A stretch of 15,587 nucleotides of DNA, from contig JBLNBW010000088.1 in assembly GCA_050260255.1 (NCBI GenBank), positions 1-15,587 of the forward strand. Reading direction: 5' to 3'. The notes beneath the pieces are model-generated. The model was not told the DNA's origin. It did not search any database and saw only the letters and a program-made list of their open reading frames with translations. The stretch's first letter is position 1, and each line of letters starts with the position of its first letter. The translations under genes were made by a program, and so were the position numbers. Positions 7,214 to 13,672 of the stretch are shown here, in pieces. The DNA comes from JAQGMV01 sp050260255. Its GTDB lineage: Bacteria > Pseudomonadota > Gammaproteobacteria > Burkholderiales > SG8-41.

Positions 7214-8086
7214 ATGAAGACCAGCGAATCGCATTTTCACGACATCCGCGGCCTGCGTTACCACGTGCGTACGTGGGGCGATCCTGGTGCAAGACCGGTC
7301 GTGCTGCTGCACGGATGGATGGACGTCGCGGCATCGTTCCAGTTCCTCGTCGATTGCTTCACGCAGGACTGGTACGTCATCGCGCCCGACTGGCGCGGCT
7401 TCGGTCTCACCGCCTGGGCGAAGGACGGCTACTGGTTTCCCGACTACTACGCCGATCTCGACGCGCTCCTGAAGATCTATCTGCCGGATACGCCCGTCGA
7501 CCTGGTGGGCCACAGCATGGGCGGCAACATCGCGGCGACGTACGCCGGCATACGGCCGCATCGTGTACGGCGCCTGGTGAATCTCGAAGGTCTCGGCCTC
7601 ACCCGCACGCATCCCGATCAGGCGCCGAAGCGCTATGCGCGATGGCTGGACGATCTCGACCATCCGCCGTCGTTCAAAGCGTACGCGAGTTACGACGAGG
7701 TCGCCGCCCGGCTAAAGAAGAACAATCCGCGGCTCACCGCGGAACGGGCGCACTTCCTTGCCCGGCACTGGGCACGCGAGACGGGTGCCGGTCGCGTTGC
7801 GCTCGTGAGCGACCCCAAGCACAAGCGCGTGAACCCCTACCTCTTCCGCGTCGACTAAGCGCTTGCGTGCTGGCGGTGCATCACCGCGCCGGTGCTGCTC
7901 GTGATCGGCAAGGATACGCACCTGCCCGGATGGCTCAAGGACACGCCGGAAGAGATCGCGGCCCGCAAAGCGGCGTTCAGGACCGTCACCGAAGTGACGC
8001 TGGAAGACTGCGGACACATGGTCCACCACGATCAGCCCGAGCGGCTGGCACGGCTCATCGAAGACTTTCTCGGGCCGGAGGCATAA
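7214..8086 (+). pseudogene. Alpha/beta hydrolase interrupted by one in-frame TAA
   Basis: One continuous reading frame of 290 codons encodes an alpha/beta-hydrolase fold protein, broken only by TAA at 7856-7858 (codon 215). Before the stop are HGWMD (oxyanion-hole loop, about 31-35) and the nucleophile elbow VGHSMGG (Ser101). After it, in the same frame, come LLVIGKD (candidate catalytic Asp234) and DCGHMVHHDQPE (catalytic His268), then the usual C-terminal helix to TAA 8084-8086. The split therefore removes two of three catalytic residues from the first part. Residues on both sides join as in intact relatives (NPYLFRVD then an ALACWR-like helix), so a single base change, such as GAA or CAA to TAA, is the simplest cause. 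A sequencing error or recent inactivation fits best; a separately translated tail from GTG 7892 is less likely. The substrate is unknown. The ATG at 7214 has no Shine-Dalgarno. Confidence 0.85.
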
Positions 8087-8108
8087 AAAAAACGGCGCTC
8101 ACGCGCCG
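8085..8108 (-). terminator. Intrinsic terminator after the 46-codon membrane protein gene
   Basis: On the minus strand a perfect 6-base stem CGGCGC/GCGCCG with loop GTGA is followed at once by eight T. It lies 24 bases past the TGA of the small gene and closes the aspA-cupin-small gene strand. The T-tract overlaps the last codon of the convergent hydrolase gene. There is no T-run on the other side, so it should work only for minus-strand transcripts. Confidence 0.9.
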
Positions 8109-8132
8109 CGTAGTCTGCTTCTGTCGTCAGGC

Positions 8133-8273
8133 TCAGTCCGAAAATATGGTCGGGAAGGCAAAACCGAAGGTGACCAGGAATACCAGCACTTTTCCGACGT
8201 ATGCCAATTTTCCGCTCGAGTCCAACTCGCCGAAAGACTTGCCCGCGTGCGCGCCTGCTTTTGACTTGCTCAT
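8133..8273 (-). CDS. Small single-pass membrane protein, 46 residues, family not recognised
   Basis: A short gene with good translation signals. ATG at 8273 is preceded by AGGAGG (8283-8278) with a 4-base gap, the frame ends in TGA (8135-8133), and a strong intrinsic terminator follows. The product begins with a polar, lysine- and glycine-rich stretch (MSKSKAGAHAGKSFGELDSS), then has one hydrophobic segment, about residues 24-44 (KVLVFLVTFGFAFP within it), and a short acidic end (SD). That suggests a bitopic inner-membrane peptide with the basic N-terminus inside. A GC-rich hairpin (8292-8308) sits in the leader just before the Shine-Dalgarno. It lies 82 bases after the cupin gene on the same strand, so it may be the last gene of the aspA transcript or have its own promoter. 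I do not know a function. Confidence 0.75.
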   Translation of the reverse strand: MSKSKAGAHAGKSFGELDSSGKLAYVGKVLVFLVTFGFAFPTIFSD

Positions 8274-8355
8274 GATGCCTCCTGTCTACATCCGCGCCCG
8301 CAGCGCGGTGGCACCAAGTATGCGCGAGCGGAACTTTCCCGAACCTTTCTAACCG

Positions 8356-8733
8356 CTACAAGAGCTCGGTATCGTCGTGCGCATACGCCGGCGCACAGGC
8401 GCAGAGGATTCTCAAGGCGTCCGCGCCGGTATTGCGTATCGAATGTGCGGTACCCGGCCGTATCAGCACGGTATCGCCGGCCGCCACGTCGAATTCGGTC
8501 TCGCCCAGCCGCATGCGGCCCGTACCCGCGGCGATGTGGTAGATCTCCTCCGTGTTCCTGTGGCGGTGCAGCCTCGTCTCGCATCCCGGCGGAACGGTCG
8601 CTTCGGCGAGGCTCTGATTACGCGCGTGGTGCAATGCGGGATGCATCAGCTCGCGGATTTCCGAACCATCTTTGGTGATGTACGGTGTCACTTCCGCATA
8701 CGCCGTTCTCACCCCGCTTTGCTCAGATGTCAC
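8356..8733 (-). CDS. Single-domain cupin protein
   Basis: A 125-residue protein with one cupin_2 beta-barrel. Motif 1 is HRHRNTEEIYHIAAGTG, with two His and a Glu for metal binding. Motif 2 is PGTAHSIRN, with the last metal-ligand His. Such stand-alone cupins bind a divalent metal and act as small isomerases, dioxygenases or sugar/carboxylate-binding proteins; nothing here fixes which. The start is GTG 8733, preceded by GGAG six bases upstream. This lies inside aspA, so the two genes overlap by 11 bases and are probably translationally coupled. A GTG at codon 8 is a weaker alternative. The pairing with aspA suggests a role near aspartate/fumarate metabolism, which is inference only. It ends with TAG (8358-8356). 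Confidence 0.85.
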   Translation of the reverse strand: MTSEQSGVRTAYAEVTPYITKDGSEIRELMHPALHHARNQSLAEATVPPGCETRLHRHRNTEEIYHIAAGTGRMRLGETEFDVAAGDTVLIRPGTAHSIRNTGADALRILCACAPAYAHDDTELL

Positions 8734-10162
8734 GCTCGTCTCCTGCCGGCTGGGGGCTCACCGAAGGCGCCTGCGCCAGCACTTCGGGTCTTAGGATGCG
8801 GGCGAGCGCGTCGGCCGTGAGCCATCCCTTTTCGAGCACCAGCGAAGCGACGCTCTTGCCGCTGGCATGCGCTTCTTGCGCGACCGCGGTGGCGCGCTCG
8901 TAGCCTATGTAAGGATTGAGCGCGGTGACCAGGCCTATGGAGTGCTCCACGAGATCGCGCAAATGCTCGCGATTCGCGGTGATCCCGACCACACAGCGCT
9001 CGCGCAAGGTCGCGCACCCGTTCGTGAGGTGCCGTATGCCCTCGAAGAGGCTGTGCGCGATGACCGGCTCGAACGCGTTCAACTGCAGCTGCCCGGCCTC
9101 CGCCGCGAAGCTCACGGTGAGATCGTTGCCTATCACTTCGAATGCGATCTGGTTGACCACCTCCGGGATCACCGGATTCACTTTCCCCGGCATGATGGAC
9201 GAACCGGCCTGGACCGCCGGCAGGTTGATTTCGCCCAGCCCGGCGCGCGGCCCCGACGAGAGCAGCCTGAGATCATTGCAGGTCTTGGACAGCTTCACGG
9301 CGACGCGCTTCATCACGCCGGAGAGCTGAACGAAGGCGCCGGCATCCTGCGTGGCTTCGACGAGATTGCTTGCGGTGATGAGCCGCACGCCGGAAATGTC
9401 GGCGAGCTTCTGGGTCACCAGCGCGGCATACCCGGGCGGTGCATTGATGCCGGTTCCTATGGCGGTGGCACCGAGGTTGATTTCGTGGATCAGCTGCACC
9501 GCCTCCTGCAGGCGTTGCTCGTCCTCGCCCAGCATGACGGCGTAGGTGGAGAACTCCTGGCCCAACGTCATCGGCACGGCATCCTGCAGCTGCGTGCGGC
9601 CCATCTTCAGCACATCGGCGAACTCGGCCGCCTTGGCCTCGAACGCCCGGCGAAGCTCGCCCATCTCGCGCACGAGCTTGGCGATGCAGAAGTGCAGTGC
9701 GAGCCGAACTGCCGTGGGATAGACGTCGTTGGTGCTCTGGCTCAGGTTCACGTGCTCGACGGGATGAAGCGCGGCGTACTCGCCTTTGCGCCGGCCCATG
9801 AGCTCGAGCCCCCGGTTGGCGATCACCTCGTTCGCATTCATGTTCGTCGACGTGCCCGCCCCGCCCTGGATCACGTCCACCACGAACTCATCGAGCAGCG
9901 CCCCGCCGCGAATCTCTTCGCACGCAGCCGCGATCGCGCGCGTGCGCGCCTCGTCGAGCAGTCCTAACTCGTTGTTCGCCAGTGCCGCGGCCTGCTTCAC
10001 GCAGGCGAGCGCCGTCACGAGCTCCGGATAGATCGCGATGGGCGTGCCGGTGATGGGAAAGTTCTCCAGGGCGCGAAGGGTGTGGATGCCGTAATAGGCA
10101 TCGCCCGGCACGGCGCGCGTGCCGAGCAGGTCATGCTCGCGTCGTTCGCGATCGTTTGTCAT
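8723..10162 (-). CDS. aspA: Aspartate ammonia-lyase (aspartase)
   Basis: A 479-residue enzyme of the fumarase/aspartase superfamily (478 in E. coli AspA), converting L-aspartate to fumarate and ammonia in the cytoplasm as a homotetramer. It aligns by eye with E. coli AspA along its length: DLLGTR.VP.DAYYG.HTLRA near the N-terminus, DV.QGGAGTS.NMN.NEV, KMGRTQLQDAVPMTLGQEF, and the signature loop GSSIMPGKVNPVIPEVVNQ (from Gly320), which carries the catalytic Ser. These residues favour aspartase over class II fumarase. The frame is open to 10312, but ATG 10162 is chosen for its family-like N-terminus and GGAGACC upstream. It is divergent from gltI across 161 bases and overlaps the cupin gene by 11 bases. 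A weak promoter candidate is TTGCCG (10229-10224), a 17-base gap, then TAGCGT (10206-10201). Confidence 0.95.
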   Translation of the reverse strand: MTNDRERREHDLLGTRAVPGDAYYGIHTLRALENFPITGTPIAIYPELVTALACVKQAAALANNELGLLDEARTRAIAAACEEIRGGALLDEFVVDVIQGGAGTSTNMNANEVIANRGLELMGRRKGEYAALHPVEHVNLSQSTNDVYPTAVRLALHFCIAKLVREMGELRRAFEAKAAEFADVLKMGRTQLQDAVPMTLGQEFSTYAVMLGEDEQRLQEAVQLIHEINLGATAIGTGINAPPGYAALVTQKLADISGVRLITASNLVEATQDAGAFVQLSGVMKRVAVKLSKTCNDLRLLSSGPRAGLGEINLPAVQAGSSIMPGKVNPVIPEVVNQIAFEVIGNDLTVSFAAEAGQLQLNAFEPVIAHSLFEGIRHLTNGCATLRERCVVGITANREHLRDLVEHSIGLVTALNPYIGYERATAVAQEAHASGKSVASLVLEKGWLTADALARILRPEVLAQAPSVSPQPAGDERDI

Positions 10163-10238
10163 GTTGCGGTCTCCGGACGGCTCTACTGGCCTCCCGAGAC
10201 ACGCTACCCCGGCAGCCCCGATTCGGCAAGGCGTCCGC

Positions 10239-10267
10239 TGGACAAGCCTGGGACCTTCGGCTAGATT
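10239..10267 (+). promoter_or_regulatory. Candidate sigma70 promoter for gltI
   Basis: TGGACA (10239-10244, 5/6 match to the -35 box), a 17-base spacer and TAGATT (10262-10267) give a start near 10274 and a leader of about 50 bases. Just downstream, GGTGG (10269-10273) and CCACC (10288-10292) form a small inverted repeat that could be an operator. The repeat is too short to be sure. Confidence 0.45.
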
Positions 10268-10323
10268 GGGTGGCCGAATTTTCCGTTCCACCGGTTGAGA
10301 ATAAGAGACCATTGGAGACCGCC

Positions 10324-11223
10324 ATGAACCGCATGTCCACGCTTGCCATCGCCTTGTTCGCCACGCTCGGTTTTGCTCATGCCGCAGCGGCTCAGGATCT
10401 CACCGGCACGCTGAAGAAAGTGAAGGACACCGGCACGATCACCATCGGCTATCGGGAATCCTCGATACCGTTCTCGTACCTCGACGACAAGCAGCAGCCC
10501 ATAGGCTACGCGATGGACCTGTGCATGAAGATCGTGGATGCGGTGAAAGCCGAGCTCAAGATGCCGAATCTCAAGGTGGGCCTCCAGCCCGTGACCTCCG
10601 GCAACCGCATTCCGCAACTGCAGGCGGGCAACATCGACATCGAATGCGGCTCGACCACCAACAGCGTCGAGCGCCAGAAGCAGGTGGCGTTCGGACCGAC
10701 CTACTTCGTCATCAACGTCACGGCCGCGGTGAAGAAAAGCGGAGGCATCAAGAGTCTGGCCGACTTGAACGGCAAGACGATTTCCACGACCTCGGGCACG
10801 ACCTCCGTTCCGCTGCTCAAGCAGTACGAAAAGACGAAGAATGTGAACGTGAGGGAGATTTACGGCAAGGACCACGCCGAATCGTTCCTGCTGCTCGTGC
10901 AGGATCGCGTATCGGCTTTCGTCATGGACGACATCCTGCTCGCGGGACAGATCGCCAACTCTGCGAATCCGGGCGAGTACATGATCATTCCCGAATCGCT
11001 GCGCCAGGAGCCCTACAGCATGATGTTGCGCAGGGACGATCCGCAGTTCAAAGCCCTCGTCGACAAGACGATAGGCGGCGTGATGAAGTCGGGCGAAATC
11101 CACAAGATCTACGCCAAGTGGTTCACGAGCCCGATTCCGCCGAAGAACATCAACCTCAATTTCCCGGAAACGCCGGCAATCAAGGCCGCGTTCGCCAACC
11201 CGAACGACAAAGGCGTGCAATAA
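10324..11223 (+). CDS. gltI: Glutamate/aspartate ABC transporter, periplasmic binding protein
   Basis: A 299-residue type II periplasmic binding protein that captures glutamate and aspartate for the GltJKL importer. A Sec signal peptide spans about residues 1-23 (MNRMST, hydrophobic core, AAAA then QDL). Close likeness to E. coli GltI runs through the whole protein: YRESSIPFSYLDD, TSGNRIPQLQAGNIDIECGS, TTNSVERQKQVAFGP, STTSGTTSVPLL, YGKDHAESF, FVMDDILLAG, DDPQFKALVDKTI, SPIPPKNINLNFPET and the final NPNDK. The ligand-contact regions around RESS, SGTTS and KDH are intact. The frame is open upstream to 10156, but ATG 10324 starts the signal peptide and has GGAG six bases upstream. An intrinsic terminator lies 28 bases after the stop, before gltJ, which should make the binding protein more abundant than the permease. 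Confidence 0.95.
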   Translation: MNRMSTLAIALFATLGFAHAAAAQDLTGTLKKVKDTGTITIGYRESSIPFSYLDDKQQPIGYAMDLCMKIVDAVKAELKMPNLKVGLQPVTSGNRIPQLQAGNIDIECGSTTNSVERQKQVAFGPTYFVINVTAAVKKSGGIKSLADLNGKTISTTSGTTSVPLLKQYEKTKNVNVREIYGKDHAESFLLLVQDRVSAFVMDDILLAGQIANSANPGEYMIIPESLRQEPYSMMLRRDDPQFKALVDKTIGGVMKSGEIHKIYAKWFTSPIPPKNINLNFPETPAIKAAFANPNDKGVQ

Positions 11224-11251
11224 GGTATGCCGGCAAGCGCATCACCGAAAC

Positions 11252-11278
11252 GGGGCCGGCTTCGGCCCCTTTTCGTTT
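11252..11278 (+). terminator. Intrinsic terminator/attenuator between gltI and gltJ
   Basis: A perfect 7-base stem GGGGCCG/CGGCCCC with a 4-base GCTT loop is followed by TTTTCGTTT. It starts 28 bases after the gltI stop and 95 bases before the gltJ ATG, inside an otherwise co-directional operon. Partial termination here would set a high ratio of binding protein to membrane subunits. Confidence 0.75.
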
Positions 11279-11346
11279 CGCGGCCCGCCGAACGCCTGGA
11301 CCGCCGCGCACGAACCTAGCCCGCGCCGCCGGAAGGAACATCGGGG

Positions 11347-12084
11347 ATGGGAATACAACTCAACTGGCATGTTTTTTTCGACGAGATACCGGGCGGAGGC
11401 ACGCAGTACTGGGAGCTGCTGCTCTCGGGCATAGGCTGGACGCTCGCCGTTGCTGCCCTTGCCTGGATCATTGCCCTGGTGCTGGGCGCGGTAATAGGGA
11501 CCATACGCACCACGCCGTACCGCTGGGCCGTCCGCATAGGCAACGGCTGGGTCGAGCTCTTCCGCAACATCCCGCTGCTGGTCCAGATCTTTCTGTGGTA
11601 CTTCGTCATCCCGGAGTTCGTCCCCCCTCTCAAGCGCTGGCTGATCGAATCCGACCCGACGGATGCTCAGTTCATCACCGCGGTGATCTGCCTGGGCCTG
11701 TTCACGTCGGCGCGCATCGCGGAACAGGTCCGCGCGGGCATCGAATCGCTGTCGCGCGGCCAGCGCTATGCCGGCATGGCGATAGGGCTCGATCTTAGCC
11801 AGGTGTACCGTTACGTGCTCCTGCCCATGGCGTTTCGCATCATCATCCCGCCGCTTACCAGCGAAGCGATGAATCTCATCAAGAACACCTCGATTGCGCT
11901 GACCATAGGGCTTGCCGAGCTCACGTTCCGCTCGCGTGAGATGGGGGAGTACACCTTCCATTTCTTCGAAGCCTTCAGCGCCGCGACCATCGTCTACGTG
12001 GTGATCTCGCTCATCGCGAACCGCGTGATGGCCGTCATCGAACGCCGCGTGGCGGTGCCCGGCTATATCGCGGGCGGCAAATAG
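11347..12084 (+). CDS. gltJ: Glutamate/aspartate ABC transporter permease GltJ
   Basis: A 245-residue inner-membrane permease of the HisMQ/GltJK type (246 in E. coli GltJ). It has an N-terminal GltJ-like lead-in (NWHVFFDEIPGGGTQYW), several hydrophobic helices, VELFRNIPLLVQIFLWYFVI in the second-helix region, and the EAA loop from Glu126 (EQVRAGIESLSRGQRYAGMA), which contacts the ATPase. The conserved end of the transmembrane domain, PPLTSEAMNLIKNTSIA, matches GltJ rather than GltK. The ATG at 11347 has AAGGA at 11333-11337, a 9-base gap. It lies 123 bases after gltI, with a terminator between them, and 10 bases before gltK. With GltK it should form the heterodimeric channel. Confidence 0.93.
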   Translation: MGIQLNWHVFFDEIPGGGTQYWELLLSGIGWTLAVAALAWIIALVLGAVIGTIRTTPYRWAVRIGNGWVELFRNIPLLVQIFLWYFVIPEFVPPLKRWLIESDPTDAQFITAVICLGLFTSARIAEQVRAGIESLSRGQRYAGMAIGLDLSQVYRYVLLPMAFRIIIPPLTSEAMNLIKNTSIALTIGLAELTFRSREMGEYTFHFFEAFSAATIVYVVISLIANRVMAVIERRVAVPGYIAGGK

Positions 12085-12094
12085 GCCGGCGACC

Positions 12095-12778
12095 ATGAAT
12101 CTCGATTTCGACGTCATCTCCCGCTCCATGCCGTACCTGTGGCAGGGATTTCAGTACACCGTGGAGCTCACGTGCGTAGCGGCGGTGGGCGGCCTCATCT
12201 TCGGCACACTGCTCGCGCTCATGCGGCTCTCGTCGAACGTCGTCGTGTCCGGCATCGCCAGCGCTTACGTGAACCTCATGCGCTCCGTGCCCCTGATTCT
12301 CGTGCTGTTCTGGTTCTTCTTCCTCATGCCGCAGGTGATACAGCTCATCACCGGTGCCGAGCGGCCGCCGCCGATAGGCGCCGAGCGCACGGCGCTCATC
12401 ACGTTCGTCATGTTCCAGGCGGCGTACTACTGCGAGATCATGCGTGCCGGCATCCAGTCGATACCGCGCGGACAGGTCTACTCGGCTTACGCGCTGGGCC
12501 TCAAGTACAGCCAGGCGATGTGGCTCGTCATCCTGCCGCAGGCGTTCCGGAACATGATTCCGGTGCTGCTCACGCAGACCATCATCCTGTTCCAGGATAC
12601 TTCGCTCGTGTACGTCATCTCCGGCACGGACTTTACCGGGGCGGCTTCCAAGATCGCCCAGCGCGACGGACGGCTCGTGGAGATGTACCTCTTCGTTGCA
12701 CTGGTGTACTTCGTGCTGTGCTACGCGCTGTCCTATTTCGTGAAGCGCCTGCAGACGAAGATAGCGGTCATACGCTAA
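12095..12778 (+). CDS. gltK: Glutamate/aspartate ABC transporter permease GltK
   Basis: A 227-residue permease, partner of GltJ (224 in E. coli GltK). Family likeness is clear in MPYLWQGFQYTVELT near the N-terminus, AYVNLMRSVPLILVLFWFFF, the EAA loop from Glu114 (EIMRAGIQSIPRGQVYSAYA), LPQAFRNMIPVLLTQTIILF, QDTSLVYVIS and the late QRDGRLVEMYLF. It has about five hydrophobic segments. The ATG at 12095 follows the gltJ stop by 10 bases and has only a weak GGCCGGCG upstream, so translation probably depends on coupling. The gltL start codon lies 24 bases after its stop. No frame damage is seen. Confidence 0.93.
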   Translation: MNLDFDVISRSMPYLWQGFQYTVELTCVAAVGGLIFGTLLALMRLSSNVVVSGIASAYVNLMRSVPLILVLFWFFFLMPQVIQLITGAERPPPIGAERTALITFVMFQAAYYCEIMRAGIQSIPRGQVYSAYALGLKYSQAMWLVILPQAFRNMIPVLLTQTIILFQDTSLVYVISGTDFTGAASKIAQRDGRLVEMYLFVALVYFVLCYALSYFVKRLQTKIAVIR

Positions 12779-12790
12779 GACTTGAGCGTC

Positions 12791-12796
12791 AAGGAG
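12791..12796 (+). promoter_or_regulatory. Shine-Dalgarno that sets the gltL start
   Basis: AAGGAG, six bases before ATG 12803. It favours this ATG over the in-frame TTG at 12782. Confidence 0.75.
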
Positions 12797-12802
12797 CAGT
12801 CG

Positions 12803-13543
12803 ATGGGCAACCCGATGATAGCGATCAACAACTTGAGCAAGTGGTACGGCGCCTTCCAGGTGCTGAAGAACTGCAGCACGCATGTGGACAAGGGCGAAGT
12901 GGTCGTCGTCTGCGGTCCCTCCGGCTCCGGCAAGTCGACGCTCATCAAATGCGTGAACGCGCTCGAACCGTTCCAGCAGGGCGAGGTCGTCGTCAACGGC
13001 GAGTCGGTCGGCGACAAGAACACGAACCTCCCGCGCCTGCGCTCCAAGATCGGCATGGTGTTCCAGCATTTCGAGCTCTTCCCCCACATGACGGTGCTCG
13101 ACACTCTGAACCTCGCGCAGATCAAGGTGCTCAAGCGCAGCCGCGAGGAAGCGACGGCGAAGTCGTCGGCGTTGCTCAAGCGCGTCGGCCTCGAGGCGCA
13201 CGCACGCAAATTTCCGGGGCAGCTGTCGGGCGGGCAGCAGCAGCGCGTCGCCATCGCGCGCGGCCTCGCCATGGACCCGATCGCGATGCTGTTCGACGAG
13301 CCGACCTCGGCGCTCGACCCGGAGATGATCAACGAGGTGCTCGACGTGATGGTGCAGCTCGCGCACGAAGGCATGACGATGATGGTCGTCACGCACGAGA
13401 TGGGGTTCGCGCGCCGGGTAGCCCACCGCGTCGTTTTCATGGACGGAGGCGAAATCGTGGAAGATGCGCCCACGGACGACTTCTTCGGCAAGCCCCGCTC
13501 CGAGCGCGCGCAGCACTTCCTGTCGAAGATTCTTCACCACTAG
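12803..13543 (+). CDS. gltL: Glutamate/aspartate ABC transporter ATP-binding protein
   Basis: A 246-residue cytoplasmic ATPase that powers the GltJK channel. All ABC motifs are present: Walker A GPSGSGKST (38-46), Q-loop MVFQHFELFPH, signature LSGGQQQR (141-148), Walker B MLFDEP with Asp165 and Glu166, D-loop SALDPE, and the H-loop in VVTHEMGFA. SKWYGAFQVL and the final FLSKILHH match the GltL/GlnQ branch, and the company of gltIJK selects GltL. The frame could start at TTG 12782, but ATG 12803 has AAGGAG six bases upstream and gives a family-like length; a second ATG at 12815 is possible. It is the last gene of the operon. A GC-rich dyad without a T-run (13561-13567 with 13584-13590) follows it. 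Confidence 0.95.
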   Translation: MGNPMIAINNLSKWYGAFQVLKNCSTHVDKGEVVVVCGPSGSGKSTLIKCVNALEPFQQGEVVVNGESVGDKNTNLPRLRSKIGMVFQHFELFPHMTVLDTLNLAQIKVLKRSREEATAKSSALLKRVGLEAHARKFPGQLSGGQQQRVAIARGLAMDPIAMLFDEPTSALDPEMINEVLDVMVQLAHEGMTMMVVTHEMGFARRVAHRVVFMDGGEIVEDAPTDDFFGKPRSERAQHFLSKILHH

Positions 13544-13627
13544 GGCGATAAGCGGCGGCGGCGCCGGAGCGCGCGGCATCGCCCCGGCGCACCGGATGTC
13601 GTATCATCCCCGATGCTGTACATCCGC

Positions 13628-13644
13628 CCTCTCGTTCCGAGAGG
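13628..13644 (+). other. Leader hairpin upstream of the Bug/TctC receptor gene
   Basis: A perfect 7-base stem CCTCTCG/CGAGAGG with a TTC loop lies 28 bases before the ATG at 13673 and 17 bases before its Shine-Dalgarno. No T-run follows (the next bases are CGACACAG), so it is not an intrinsic terminator for gltL. It may stabilise the mRNA or be a regulatory stem; the function is unknown. Confidence 0.45.
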
Positions 13645-13672
13645 CGACACAGACATAAAAAAGAGGAAAGAC

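Noticed and set aside
8085..8108. The terminator after the 46-codon gene as a two-way terminator for the hydrolase gene as well
   Set aside because: On the plus strand the stem is followed by GCGTAGTCTG, not a T-run; only the minus-strand direction has the U-tract.
7186..8352. Plus-strand frame of 388 codons covering the split hydrolase without a stop
   Set aside because: It is in a different frame from the hydrolase motifs (HGWMD, GHSMGG, GHMVHH). Its product has no recognisable features and runs antisense through the 46-codon gene.
13602..13607. TATCAT as a -10 box for the Bug receptor gene
   Set aside because: No acceptable -35 box lies 16-18 bases upstream, so the promoter is not supported.
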